Shown: one piece after another, positions 45,135 to 53,092 of the stretch
Numbering within the stretch: position 1 is the stretch's first letter
Layout of the letters: each line of letters opens with the position of its first letter
The notes under the pieces: model-generated
Databases searched by the model: none
Told to the model about the DNA's origin: nothing
What the model saw: only the letters and a program-made list of their open reading frames with translations
DNA from: Hyphomicrobiales bacterium
GTDB lineage: Bacteria; Pseudomonadota; Alphaproteobacteria; Rhizobiales; Rhizobiaceae
Length of the DNA: 64,000 nt
Reading direction: 5' to 3'
NCBI GenBank assembly: GCA_900468065.1
Contig: UBTA01000068.1
Span: 62,001 to 126,000, forward strand
Made by a program: the position numbers and the translations under genes

Positions 45135-45998
45135 ATGAACACGATGACGACTTCGAGCAAGGCAGCCGGCCGGCTGAACGCGATCTGCGATGCGCAGTCC
45201 TTCGTCACCCGCTACTGCGTCCGCAATCTCCTGACCGGCGAGACGTTTGGCCGGGGCGCGGACGAAGAGACTCCGTCCGCCAGCACGCGAAAAACCTCTA
45301 TCATGATGGCGGCGCTGAAGGCCGTTGGCGAAGGCAGCCTCGATCTCAACGAACAGATCGTCTACGAGGAGCGCTTCGCCGAAGAGGTGGCAAGCGGTAT
45401 CTTCCGTTACCTGACGCCCGGCATCGTCATCTCGCTGCGCGATGCAATCACCGGCATGATGGTGCTGAGCGACAATGTTTGCACCAAGATGGTGTTCGAG
45501 CGGCTGACGCTGGACGAGGTCGATCTCTATTGCAAGTCGATCGGCATGAGCGGCACCCATCACCGCTTCCTCATTCCGCCTTTGGCGCTGTCGCCGGATC
45601 ACGCACTCGGCGCGGTGACGACGACGACGGCAAGCGATCAGGTCATGCTTTTGCAGACGATTCTCGACGCGCAGACCTCAAGTGCCGCCGCTGCCAAGCT
45701 CGGCTGCCCCACGGAACTTTGCCAATACGCTCTGCAGACGTTGAAGAGCCAGGTCCTGCGTTACGGCATTCATTCGCGCTTGCCATTCGAAACCAAGGTG
45801 GCCAGCAAGGGCGGACGCGGCAAGCGTGGCCGCATGGATGCAGGCATCGTCTACCGCGATGGCGCGCCGTTCTACATCATCGCCGCCTATACCGACCAGG
45901 TGCCGCAGGCGATGCCGGACGGGACGCCCGGATACACGATGTCGCTTGAAACCATCGGCAGGCTGTCGCGCGCCTGTTGGGATGAATTCCAGTCATAA
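45135..45998 (+). CDS. Beta-lactamase-fold serine hydrolase (class A-like) without signal peptide
   Basis: This 287-residue protein has the marks of the class A beta-lactamase/transpeptidase fold: Ser50-Thr-Arg-Lys53 (SxxK), Ser112-Asp-Asn114 (SDN) and Lys225-Gly-Gly (in place of KTG). The omega-loop glutamate needed for deacylation in true class A enzymes is not evident in the stretch RFLIPPLALSPDHALG. No signal peptide, so it should be cytoplasmic, unlike lactamases. It sits inside a peptide ABC operon with GGAGG before its start, which suggests hydrolysis of an imported peptide-like amide or ester (inference). Confidence 0.82.
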   Translation: MNTMTTSSKAAGRLNAICDAQSFVTRYCVRNLLTGETFGRGADEETPSASTRKTSIMMAALKAVGEGSLDLNEQIVYEERFAEEVASGIFRYLTPGIVISLRDAITGMMVLSDNVCTKMVFERLTLDEVDLYCKSIGMSGTHHRFLIPPLALSPDHALGAVTTTTASDQVMLLQTILDAQTSSAAAAKLGCPTELCQYALQTLKSQVLRYGIHSRLPFETKVASKGGRGKRGRMDAGIVYRDGAPFYIIAAYTDQVPQAMPDGTPGYTMSLETIGRLSRACWDEFQS

Positions 45999-46021
45999 CC
46001 AATCAAAAAGAGGGTAGAACA

Positions 46022-47566
46022 ATGAAGACAATTCTCCTGGCCGGCACCATGCTGGCCTCACTCGCCGGCACCGCCTTAGCCCGCGATATCGTCGTGGCAC
46101 AGAGCTCCGATCTGCGCAGCAGCAATCCTGGCGTCAACCGCGACGGCAATACCGACAGCATCATCCTTCACATCGTCGAAGGCCTTGTCGGCTATGCCAA
46201 CAACGGTGAGGTCAAACCGCTTCTGGCGGAAAGCGTCGATATGGCGCCGGATGGGCTGAGCTACACATTCAAGCTCCGCGGCGACGTGAAGTTTCACAAC
46301 GACAAGCCGCTGAAGGCCGAAGATGTCGTCTGGAACTGGAACCGCTATATGGATCCGGCCACCAAATGGACCTGCCTCAAGGATTTTGACGGCAATGGCG
46401 CTGCCCATGTTACCGGCATCAAGGCCGTGGACACTTCGACCGTGACGATAACGCTCGAAAAGCCATCGGCGGTTTTCCTCGGCCTGATGTCGCGCCCTGA
46501 ATGCGGTTATACCGGCATCATCTCGCCGGATTCCGTTGCCGCTGACAGCACGTTTGACAAGCCGATCGGTACCGGGCCGTTCCAGTGGGACGAGTGGAAG
46601 AAGGGCGAATACCTTCACCTTGCCAAATTCGACGGCTACGTTTCGCCGAAGAATGATGGCAAGCCGGATGGTGTGGTCGGATCGAAGCGGCCGCTGGTCG
46701 ACGGCATCAAGTTCATGGTTATTCCGGATGCCTCGACCGTCAAGGCTGGTCTGCAATCCGGCGTGCTGGATACCGCGGAAATCTCGCCGGATCTCATTCC
46801 CGAATTCAAGGACAGCGTAACCACTCAGCTGATCATTGCCCGCAACAACGGCAAGAACCTGTTCTACATCCAGACGCGCGATCCGGTGCTGAGCAAGCCT
46901 GCCATCCGCCGCGCCATGGCACGGGCGCTCGACCTCGACCAGTTGGTGGCCGCGGCCTCGAACGGCACGGGCGAAGCAAACGGCTCGATGATCTCGTCCG
47001 ATTCCGTCTACTACAGCGACGCGCAGAAGAAGCGTCTGCCCTATGATCTGGAAGCGGCGAAGAAGGAACTCGACGCTTCCGGATACAAGGGTGAGCCGAT
47101 CAGCATCATCGCCAACAAGCGGGGCAACGTGCCCAGCTTCCCAGCGGCCGTTATTGCGCAGGCGATGCTGCAGCAGATCGGGCTGAACGTGCAGATCGAG
47201 GTGCTCGATTATGCAACGCAGGTCGATCGACGCCGGTCGGGCAACTACCAGATCATCTCGCAATCCGTTACGCCGCGTCTCGACCCGGCGCTGATGTATA
47301 GCTTCTATGTTGGCGACAAGAACACGAACGCATCCTTGATGTGGGACGATCCGAAGGCGCGCGACCTGATGAAGGCCGCCTATGCCGAAATCGACCCGAA
47401 AAAACGCCAGGCGATCTTCGACGCGTTCCATGAACTGATGATGCAGGAAATGCCCGGCATCTTCCTCTACGATATGGTCGATGTCTGGGGTGCGACCAAG
47501 GCGCTGAAGGGCCAGCCGGTCTGGCAGTCCAACGCCCGCCTCTGGGAAGTCTCGGTCGGCGACTAA
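46022..47566 (+). CDS. Dipeptide/oligopeptide-type ABC transporter substrate-binding protein
   Basis: This 514-residue family 5 solute-binding protein has a signal peptide (MKTILLAGTMLASLAGTALA, cleavage about residue 20). Family motifs include LAESVDMAPDGLSYTFKLR and DVKFHNDKPLKAEDVVWNW. It delivers substrate to the permeases encoded upstream. GAGGG lies before the start. Its place after the hydrolase gene, not first in the operon, is less common. A perfect GC-rich hairpin follows the stop. Confidence 0.92.
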   Translation: MKTILLAGTMLASLAGTALARDIVVAQSSDLRSSNPGVNRDGNTDSIILHIVEGLVGYANNGEVKPLLAESVDMAPDGLSYTFKLRGDVKFHNDKPLKAEDVVWNWNRYMDPATKWTCLKDFDGNGAAHVTGIKAVDTSTVTITLEKPSAVFLGLMSRPECGYTGIISPDSVAADSTFDKPIGTGPFQWDEWKKGEYLHLAKFDGYVSPKNDGKPDGVVGSKRPLVDGIKFMVIPDASTVKAGLQSGVLDTAEISPDLIPEFKDSVTTQLIIARNNGKNLFYIQTRDPVLSKPAIRRAMARALDLDQLVAAASNGTGEANGSMISSDSVYYSDAQKKRLPYDLEAAKKELDASGYKGEPISIIANKRGNVPSFPAAVIAQAMLQQIGLNVQIEVLDYATQVDRRRSGNYQIISQSVTPRLDPALMYSFYVGDKNTNASLMWDDPKARDLMKAAYAEIDPKKRQAIFDAFHELMMQEMPGIFLYDMVDVWGATKALKGQPVWQSNARLWEVSVGD

Positions 47567-47572
47567 GCGCCC

Positions 47573-47596
47573 GTTGCGCCGCCCCGGCGGCGCAAC
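47573..47596 (+). terminator. Hairpin after the family 5 binding protein gene
   Basis: GTTGCGCCGC and GCGGCGCAAC form a perfect 10-base stem with a 4-base loop, 6 bases after the stop codon. No T-run follows. As with the other two binding-protein genes in this window, it may stabilise the receptor mRNA. Confidence 0.6.
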
Positions 47597-47685
47597 ACTC
47601 TCTCCTTCACAACGAACCAACCGGCGGGTTGCGATCCGCCGGACAGGATTTCAGACGCCGAAATTGCGTCGACGCGAGGATACCC

Positions 47686-49128
47686 ATGCCCGACAAATCT
47701 TCCCTGCTTTCCTTGACTGCGGCCATCGACGGAATGGCGCCGCAGTTTACCGCGCTCAGCGACCAGATCTGGGACTTCGCCGAACTGAAATTCGATGAAC
47801 ACCGCTCCTCGGCTCTGCTCATTGAGACGCTGGAGAGGAATGGATTTGCCGTCCGGAAAAGCGTCGCGGATATGGAAACGGCGTTCATCGGCGAATTTGG
47901 CGGCGGCAAACCGGTCATCGCCTTTCTTGGCGAATTCGATGCGTTGGCTGGCATGAGCCAGGCTGCCGGTGTGGATACCCCTGAGCCAGTGTCAGTGGAT
48001 GGTACAGGTCATGGCTGCGGTCATAATCTTCTCGGCGCTGGTTCGCTGCTCGCGGCCATTTCACTTGCCAAACATATGCAGGCAGAAGGCCTGCCGGGCA
48101 CCGTTCGTTACTATGGCTGCCCCGGAGAAGAGGGCGGCTCAGGCAAGACCTTCATGGTCCGTGCCGGTGCCTTTGACGATGTCGATGCGGCGCTGACATG
48201 GCACCCAGCCCCGTTCAACGGGGTACGCTCGACTAACAATCTGGCGGTTCTCGAATCCTACTACCGTTTCAAGGGTGTGGCCGCCCATGCGGCCAACAGT
48301 GCCCATCTTGGGCGCTCAGCGCTCGATGCGGTCGAGCTGATGAACGTCGGCGTCAACTTCCTGCGCGAACACATGCCGCAGGATTGCCGTGTCCACTATG
48401 CCATCACCGACGCCGGCGGCCGCGCGGCCAATGTGGTGCAAGCCAAAGCCGAAGTGCTTTACCTGATCCGCGCCCCGGACATGGCGCAGGCGCTGGCCCT
48501 TGCCGAGCGAGTGGGTAAGGTGGCGCAGGGTGCCGCCACGATGACGGAGACCGAAGTCGAGACCATCTTTGATACGGCCTCGACCAATCTGCTGCCCAAT
48601 CTGACGCTTGAGAATGCCATCCACGACAATATGGTCGCGCTCGGTCCCGTGCCGTTCGATGCGGATGACATCGCTTTTGCAAAGAAGATCCAGGCGACCT
48701 TTACCGACGAGGCGGTCAAAAGCAGCATACGCCTTTACCAGATCAAGAGTGACGTCTTTTCCAACGACAAGATAGACGGCTCGACAGCGCTGCATCTGGG
48801 CTTGCGGGCGTTTGAAGGCCAGTCGCATTTCCGCGCCGGATCGACCGATGTCGGCGATGTCAGCCGGGTGACACCGACGGCGCAGTGCTGGGCGCCAGCC
48901 TGGGCGATCGGCACAAACCCGCACACCTGGCAGGTGGTGGCGCAGGGCCGCAGCCCGGCAGCACACAAGGCCATGGTGCATGCGGCAAAGGTTCTGGCGG
49001 CCACCGGGCTTGATCTGGCGACTTCGGAAAGGTTGCGTGGCGAGGCAAGGACCGAGTGGAACGACAAGATGGATGGCCAGTCCTATGTCTGCCCGATCCC
49101 GGCGGTCGTCAAACCGGGGCAGCACTGA
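47686..49128 (+). CDS. M20 family amidohydrolase (AbgB-like)
   Basis: This 480-residue M20 metallopeptidase resembles AbgB, the subunit that cleaves p-aminobenzoyl-glutamate. It has the metal-binding segments GTGHGCGHNLLGAGSL and YGCPGEEGGSGK and the dimerisation insert (AAHAANSAHLGRSALDAVEL). No signal peptide. It is the last gene of the peptide-import operon and probably splits an acyl- or aryl-amino acid amide in the cytoplasm. The ATG at 47686 is used; the frame extends upstream over the intergenic hairpin region. No AbgA-like partner is adjacent. Confidence 0.9.
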   Translation: MPDKSSLLSLTAAIDGMAPQFTALSDQIWDFAELKFDEHRSSALLIETLERNGFAVRKSVADMETAFIGEFGGGKPVIAFLGEFDALAGMSQAAGVDTPEPVSVDGTGHGCGHNLLGAGSLLAAISLAKHMQAEGLPGTVRYYGCPGEEGGSGKTFMVRAGAFDDVDAALTWHPAPFNGVRSTNNLAVLESYYRFKGVAAHAANSAHLGRSALDAVELMNVGVNFLREHMPQDCRVHYAITDAGGRAANVVQAKAEVLYLIRAPDMAQALALAERVGKVAQGAATMTETEVETIFDTASTNLLPNLTLENAIHDNMVALGPVPFDADDIAFAKKIQATFTDEAVKSSIRLYQIKSDVFSNDKIDGSTALHLGLRAFEGQSHFRAGSTDVGDVSRVTPTAQCWAPAWAIGTNPHTWQVVAQGRSPAAHKAMVHAAKVLAATGLDLATSERLRGEARTEWNDKMDGQSYVCPIPAVVKPGQH

Positions 49129-49149
49129 CCCAACCGCCGTGTCCGGCGC

Positions 49150-49698
49150 TCAGAAGGTTGGCGGCGTGCAGGCGCTGATGATGTCGCACGCCACTGGGCC
49201 GACGCACCGGAACCGGTGCGGCCGGCGGCTTTCGAAATAGTAGGCATCTCCCGGCCCAAGGATCCGGCGTTCATCATCGACGGTGACTTCCAGCCGTCCG
49301 GACAGGATGATGCCGCCTTCCTCGCCATCATGCACCAGCGGCACTTTTCCGGTATCTGCGCCGGGCTGATAACATTCCTTGAGGATCTGTAGGCTGCGGC
49401 CGAACAGATTGTCGCCGATTTGCCGGTAAGAGATTGGCCCCTTACCGATTTCGACCAGTTCGTCGGCCCGGTAGAACGCTTTCTTCGGGCGGTCCGGCTC
49501 AAAGGCGAAAAATTCCGCCAGCCCGATGGGGATGCCATCGAGGATGCGTTTCAGTGCACCGACGGAGGGATTGGAGGAGTTGGACTCGATCAAGGAAATC
49601 GTCGAGTTGGTCACGCCCGCCCGCTTGGCGAGTTCCCGCTGCGACAGATTGTTGAGCAGCCGCAAGTGGCGCAACCGGTTTCCAATATCCACCGACAT
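49150..49698 (-). CDS. XRE family regulator with cupin domain (PuuR type)
   Basis: This 182-residue protein has an N-terminal XRE helix-turn-helix (about 5-60; NLSQRELAKRAGVTNSTISL) and a C-terminal cupin (about 105-178; LVHDGEEGGIILSGRLEV, ESRRPHRFRC). This two-domain form is that of PuuR, the repressor of putrescine use. The ATG at 49698 has GAGGA at the right distance; the upstream frame covers the promoter. It is divergent from the aminotransferase gene and two similar TTTCG-CATGT-GAAA sites lie between them, one next to its own ribosome-binding site, so it probably represses itself and the aminotransferase. Confidence 0.9.
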   Translation of the reverse strand: MSVDIGNRLRHLRLLNNLSQRELAKRAGVTNSTISLIESNSSNPSVGALKRILDGIPIGLAEFFAFEPDRPKKAFYRADELVEIGKGPISYRQIGDNLFGRSLQILKECYQPGADTGKVPLVHDGEEGGIILSGRLEVTVDDERRILGPGDAYYFESRRPHRFRCVGPVACDIISACTPPTF

Positions 49699-49711
49699 GG
49701 CTGATCCTCTG

Positions 49712-49727
49712 TTTCGCATGTTCGAAA
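49712..49727. promoter_or_regulatory. Operator-like site 1 (regulator side)
   Basis: TTTCGCATGTTCGAAA is an inverted repeat (TTTCG / CGAAA) just upstream of the cupin regulator start. A related site is at 49794-49808. Confidence 0.5.
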
Positions 49728-49793
49728 TATCACAACTATTACAATTGGCAGTGAGTATTATCAATGGTTTATACCTGATCAGAAAAGGACTTG

Positions 49794-49808
49794 TTTCGGC
49801 ATGTGAAA
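49794..49808. promoter_or_regulatory. Operator-like site 2 (aminotransferase side)
   Basis: TTTCGGCATGTGAAA resembles the site at 49712-49727 (shared TTTCG, CATGT, GAAA) and lies 24 bases before the Shine-Dalgarno GGGAGG of the aminotransferase gene. The pairing suggests control by the PuuR-like protein. Confidence 0.5.
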
Positions 49809-49890
49809 TCGTGACGTCATAGTAGTCTCACGGGAGGTCGCCACGAACCAGCACAACAAACCAAACGCCCCGGCACTCGACAGCTACTGG

Positions 49891-51180
49891 ATGCCGTTTA
49901 CCGCCAATCGGCAATTCAAGGCGGCGCCGCGCCTGCTCGCCTCGGCCGAAGGCATGCATTATACCAGCGTCGATGGGCGCAAAATTCTTGATGGGACCGC
50001 AGGCCTCTGGTGTGTCAATGCCGGTCACGGCCGCCGCCAGATCGCCTCAGCTGTTGAGCGCCAGCTGCTCACGCTGGATTTCGCGCCATCCTTCCAGATG
50101 GGCCATCCGATCGCCTTTGATTTTGCCGAGCGGCTGGCGGCAATCGCGCCAGGCGGCCCGAACGAAAAACTCGACCGCGTGTTCTTCACCGGCTCCGGCT
50201 CGGAGTCGGTAGACACCGCGCTGAAGATCGCCGTTGCATACCAGCGATCGATTGGGCAGGGCACCCGCACACGGCTGATCGGCCGGGAGCGTGGTTATCA
50301 CGGCGTCGGCTTCGGCGGCATTTCCGTTGGTGGTCTTGTCAACAACCGCCGGGTCTTTCCGCTGATTCCCGGCACGGACCATCTGCGCCACACCCATGAT
50401 CTTGCAACGAACGCCTTCGTCAAAGGCCAGCCGGAGCATGGCGCTGAGCTGGCCGACGATCTGGAAAGACTGGTCGCTCTGCATGGCGCCGAAACCATCG
50501 CTGCCTGCATTGTCGAACCCGTCGCCGGTTCGACCGGCGTGCTGATCCCGCCGAAAGGCTATCTTGAGCGGCTGCGCAAGATCTGCTCGACCCACGGTAT
50601 TCTGTTGATCTTCGACGAGGTCATCACCGGCTTCGGCCGCCTCGGGGCGCCGTTTGCCACGGACTATTTTGGCGTGACTCCCGATCTCGTTACCACCGCG
50701 AAGGGCCTGACCAATGGCGCGATCCCGATGGGTGCGGTGTTTGCCAGCCGCAAGGTCCACGATGCGCTTATGCATGGACCGGAAGGCCAGATCGAACTGT
50801 TCCACGGCTATACCTATTCCGGTCACCCGGCAGCCTGCGCCGCCGGTATCGCGACGCTCGATATCTACCGCGACGAAGGCCTCTTGACGCGGGCTGCCGA
50901 CCTGCAGGACGATTGGCATGAGGCGATGCATTCGCTGAAGGGGGTGCCCCATGTCGCCGATATTCGCACGATCGGGCTGATCGCCGGCATCGAGCTCACC
51001 TCCCGCGACGGCGCCCCCGGTGCACGCGCCTACGACGTCTTCGTCGATTGTTTTGAACGCGGCCTGCTGATCCGCGTCACCGGCGACATCATCGCCTTTT
51101 CGCCACCGTTGATCGCCGAGAGATCCCATATTGCAGACATCGTCTCGATGCTTGGCGATGCCCTGAAACGGGTGCAGTAG
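49891..51180 (+). CDS. Class III aminotransferase (omega-amino acid:pyruvate type), start uncertain
   Basis: This PLP enzyme of at least 429 residues has the class III features: VFFTGSGSESVDTALKIA, the aspartate in LLIFDEVITGFGRLG, the PLP lysine in TTAKGLTNGAIPMGAV, and HGYTYSGHPAACAAG. It resembles beta-alanine/omega-amino acid:pyruvate aminotransferases. The first ATG is at 49891, but conserved N-terminal coding (NAPALDSYWMPFTANRQFKA) begins upstream. GGGAGG at 49832-49837 is followed by ACG at 49843, exactly where a start codon would be expected, giving 445 residues. No ATG, GTG or TTG is in frame there. Confidence 0.88.
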   Translation: MPFTANRQFKAAPRLLASAEGMHYTSVDGRKILDGTAGLWCVNAGHGRRQIASAVERQLLTLDFAPSFQMGHPIAFDFAERLAAIAPGGPNEKLDRVFFTGSGSESVDTALKIAVAYQRSIGQGTRTRLIGRERGYHGVGFGGISVGGLVNNRRVFPLIPGTDHLRHTHDLATNAFVKGQPEHGAELADDLERLVALHGAETIAACIVEPVAGSTGVLIPPKGYLERLRKICSTHGILLIFDEVITGFGRLGAPFATDYFGVTPDLVTTAKGLTNGAIPMGAVFASRKVHDALMHGPEGQIELFHGYTYSGHPAACAAGIATLDIYRDEGLLTRAADLQDDWHEAMHSLKGVPHVADIRTIGLIAGIELTSRDGAPGARAYDVFVDCFERGLLIRVTGDIIAFSPPLIAERSHIADIVSMLGDALKRVQ

Positions 51181-51194
51181 TCCGCATGCTTGAA

Positions 51195-51217
51195 GTGTCC
51201 GGGCCTTTCCCGGGCAC
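51195..51217 (+). terminator. Possible terminator after the aminotransferase gene
   Basis: GTGTCCGGG and CCCGGGCAC pair with one G-T wobble around a 5-base loop, 15 bases after the stop. There is no T-run, so this is only a candidate. Confidence 0.4.
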
Positions 51218-51339
51218 ATTCCTCGATTGTTTCCAAATTCACTCCCCAACAATCCCGAATAAAGTGCGACGTTCAGGTCTCTGTCAGCTTCATCTGCATT
51301 TGGTAACAAAGGGTGGGAGCATTCGGGGACAGCGCAACG

Positions 51340-52098
51340 ATGAAAAAGGCACTGAACATTGTCCTCCAGACGGAACGCAAGGATACCGTTTTTAGCCAGG
51401 ACGAAGCGCCGGTCGGAGATTTTTCCTTCAACGCAAAGGTTGCCGATGTCTTCGATGATATGGTCAGCCGCTCCGTGCCGCATTACCAAGAAATGCAGCG
51501 CATGGTGTGTGAACTGGCGCAGGATTTCGCCAGACCCAATACCAGCCTCTACGATATCGGCTGCTCGACCGCAACGACGCTGCTGACGCTCGACCCGATT
51601 CTCGATCCCAGCGTGAAATTCGTTGGCGTCGATAACGCACCCGACATGCTGGAAAAAGCCCGGCAGAAGATCGCTGAGACCGGTACGCAAAGGCCAATAG
51701 AGTTGCAGACCGCCGATTTGCACAAGGGCCTCTACATGGAGAATGCCAGCGTCGTTACGATGCTGCTCACTTTGCAGTTCATCCGGCCGCTCTATCGCGA
51801 GCGGATGATGAAGACGATCTATTCAGGCCTGAATGATCAGGGCTGCCTGCTTTTGATCGAAAAGCTGACCAGTGAAGACACGACGTTCAACCGGTTGTTC
51901 ATCCAGCACTATTACGATTTCAAGCGCCGCAACGGCTATTCGGAGATCGAGATTTCCAAGAAGCGCGAAGCGCTGGAAAACGTGCTTATCCCTTACCGCT
52001 TGGAAGAAAATATCCTGCTCCTCAAGGAAACAGGGTTTCGGCGTGTCGAGATCTTTTTCCGCTGGTACAATTTCTGCGGGATCATCGCAGTCAAGTAA
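51340..52098 (+). CDS. cmoA: CmoA-like carboxy-SAM synthase
   Basis: This 252-residue SAM-binding protein closely follows the CmoA pattern: DTVFSQDEAPVGDFSFNAKV and DDMVSRSVPHYQEM near the start, the SAM loop LYDIGCSTATTLLTL, the acidic VGVDNAPDMLEKAR, and the family-specific HHYDFKRRNGYSE-like stretch (HYYDFKRRNGYSEIEISKKR). CmoA turns SAM and prephenate into carboxy-SAM for tRNA wobble modification by CmoB. No cmoB is in the window. It is followed 11 bases later by a methyltransferase-like membrane protein, an unusual partner. The start at 51340 was chosen; an ATG 9 codons upstream is possible. Confidence 0.85.
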   Translation: MKKALNIVLQTERKDTVFSQDEAPVGDFSFNAKVADVFDDMVSRSVPHYQEMQRMVCELAQDFARPNTSLYDIGCSTATTLLTLDPILDPSVKFVGVDNAPDMLEKARQKIAETGTQRPIELQTADLHKGLYMENASVVTMLLTLQFIRPLYRERMMKTIYSGLNDQGCLLLIEKLTSEDTTFNRLFIQHYYDFKRRNGYSEIEISKKREALENVLIPYRLEENILLLKETGFRRVEIFFRWYNFCGIIAVK

Positions 52099-52109
52099 TC
52101 GAGAGCCCC

Positions 52110-52853
52110 ATGAAATCCCTGATGATATCCATCGGAAACTTCCTGTTCCGGTACCGCAACCAGGTCTTCCCGGTGATTATCGTGGCGCTCTTTGTCTCCG
52201 TGCGGCCTGCCGGGGAGATAGCCGGCAGCGTTACGCTGGAGAAAGCCGCCAACATTGCCGGCTGGCTGGTTGCCGGTCTGGGCCTGCTGTTTCGCGCAAC
52301 GGTGATCGGATACGCCTATATCCAGCGCGGCGGCCTTAACAAAAAGGTCTATGCCAAGAATCTGGTCACCGCGGGTATGTTCAGCCTCTGCCGCAACCCG
52401 CTCTATGTTGGTAACGTGCTGATCTATACCGCGATCTTCCTTATTCACGGCAGTCCGGCGGTGATGACCGCCGGTATCCTGTTGTTCTGCTTCATGTACC
52501 AGTGCATCGTCTATGCTGAGGAAGCGTTTTTGGAGGAAAAGTTCGGCGATGGGTACAAGGCCTATTGCGCCGATGTCCCGCGTTGGATTCCCCGCTTCGG
52601 GAGGTTTTCGCAGGCAACGCAGGGCATGACTTTCAATGTCAAACGCGTGATCGCCAAGGACTATTCAACCGAGTCGGCCACGTTGATTACGTTGCTGCTG
52701 GCGGAAATCTACCAGCACGTTGTGAGGACGACCGAGCGCGATATACGTCATCTCCTGTTTCTTGCCGGGCTGATCGCTCTGACGGTTTTGGCAACTGCAT
52801 TTGTCAGCCGGCTGAAGAAGCGCGGCGTTTTCAACGAGAACAAAACCCCCTGA
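52110..52853 (+). CDS. Isoprenylcysteine carboxyl methyltransferase/phospholipid methyltransferase-like membrane protein
   Basis: This 247-residue protein has about five membrane helices and the ICMT/PEMT signature LVTAGMFSLCRNPLYVGNVL followed by an acidic helix EEAFLEEKFGDGYKAYCADV and WIPRF. Such enzymes methylate lipids or small molecules at the membrane with SAM. A further helix (RHLLFLAGLIALTVLATAFV) and a basic tail follow the usual domain. It begins 11 bases after the CmoA-like gene, suggesting one operon and perhaps a shared route. Substrate unknown. Confidence 0.82.
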   Translation: MKSLMISIGNFLFRYRNQVFPVIIVALFVSVRPAGEIAGSVTLEKAANIAGWLVAGLGLLFRATVIGYAYIQRGGLNKKVYAKNLVTAGMFSLCRNPLYVGNVLIYTAIFLIHGSPAVMTAGILLFCFMYQCIVYAEEAFLEEKFGDGYKAYCADVPRWIPRFGRFSQATQGMTFNVKRVIAKDYSTESATLITLLLAEIYQHVVRTTERDIRHLLFLAGLIALTVLATAFVSRLKKRGVFNENKTP

Positions 52854-53092
52854 CAAACTTGGTTTGCCCGCTCACACCGTCAATCAACCTACGGCGCAGT
52901 CCAGCAGTGATTGCCTCGAAACGGGATTGGTTAGCCCTGTGTTAACATCCTTTCGCAGTTTTAAGTGCCAGGCGGCGATCCCCGGTTGGGGAAATGCTGC
53001 GCTGCAGTAGAATGCGCGCAGCCGGGGTGCCTGCTTTCCTTGTCCACACGGGGTCCTGCCGGCTGTCACACAATTCCTGACAGGAGATGGCC

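Noticed and set aside
46076-47620. Minus-strand frame opposite the family 5 binding protein
   Set aside because: It mirrors a gene with signal peptide, motifs and ribosome-binding site.
50047-51723. Long minus-strand frame opposite the aminotransferase
   Set aside because: The plus strand encodes a complete class III aminotransferase; the reverse frame has no features.
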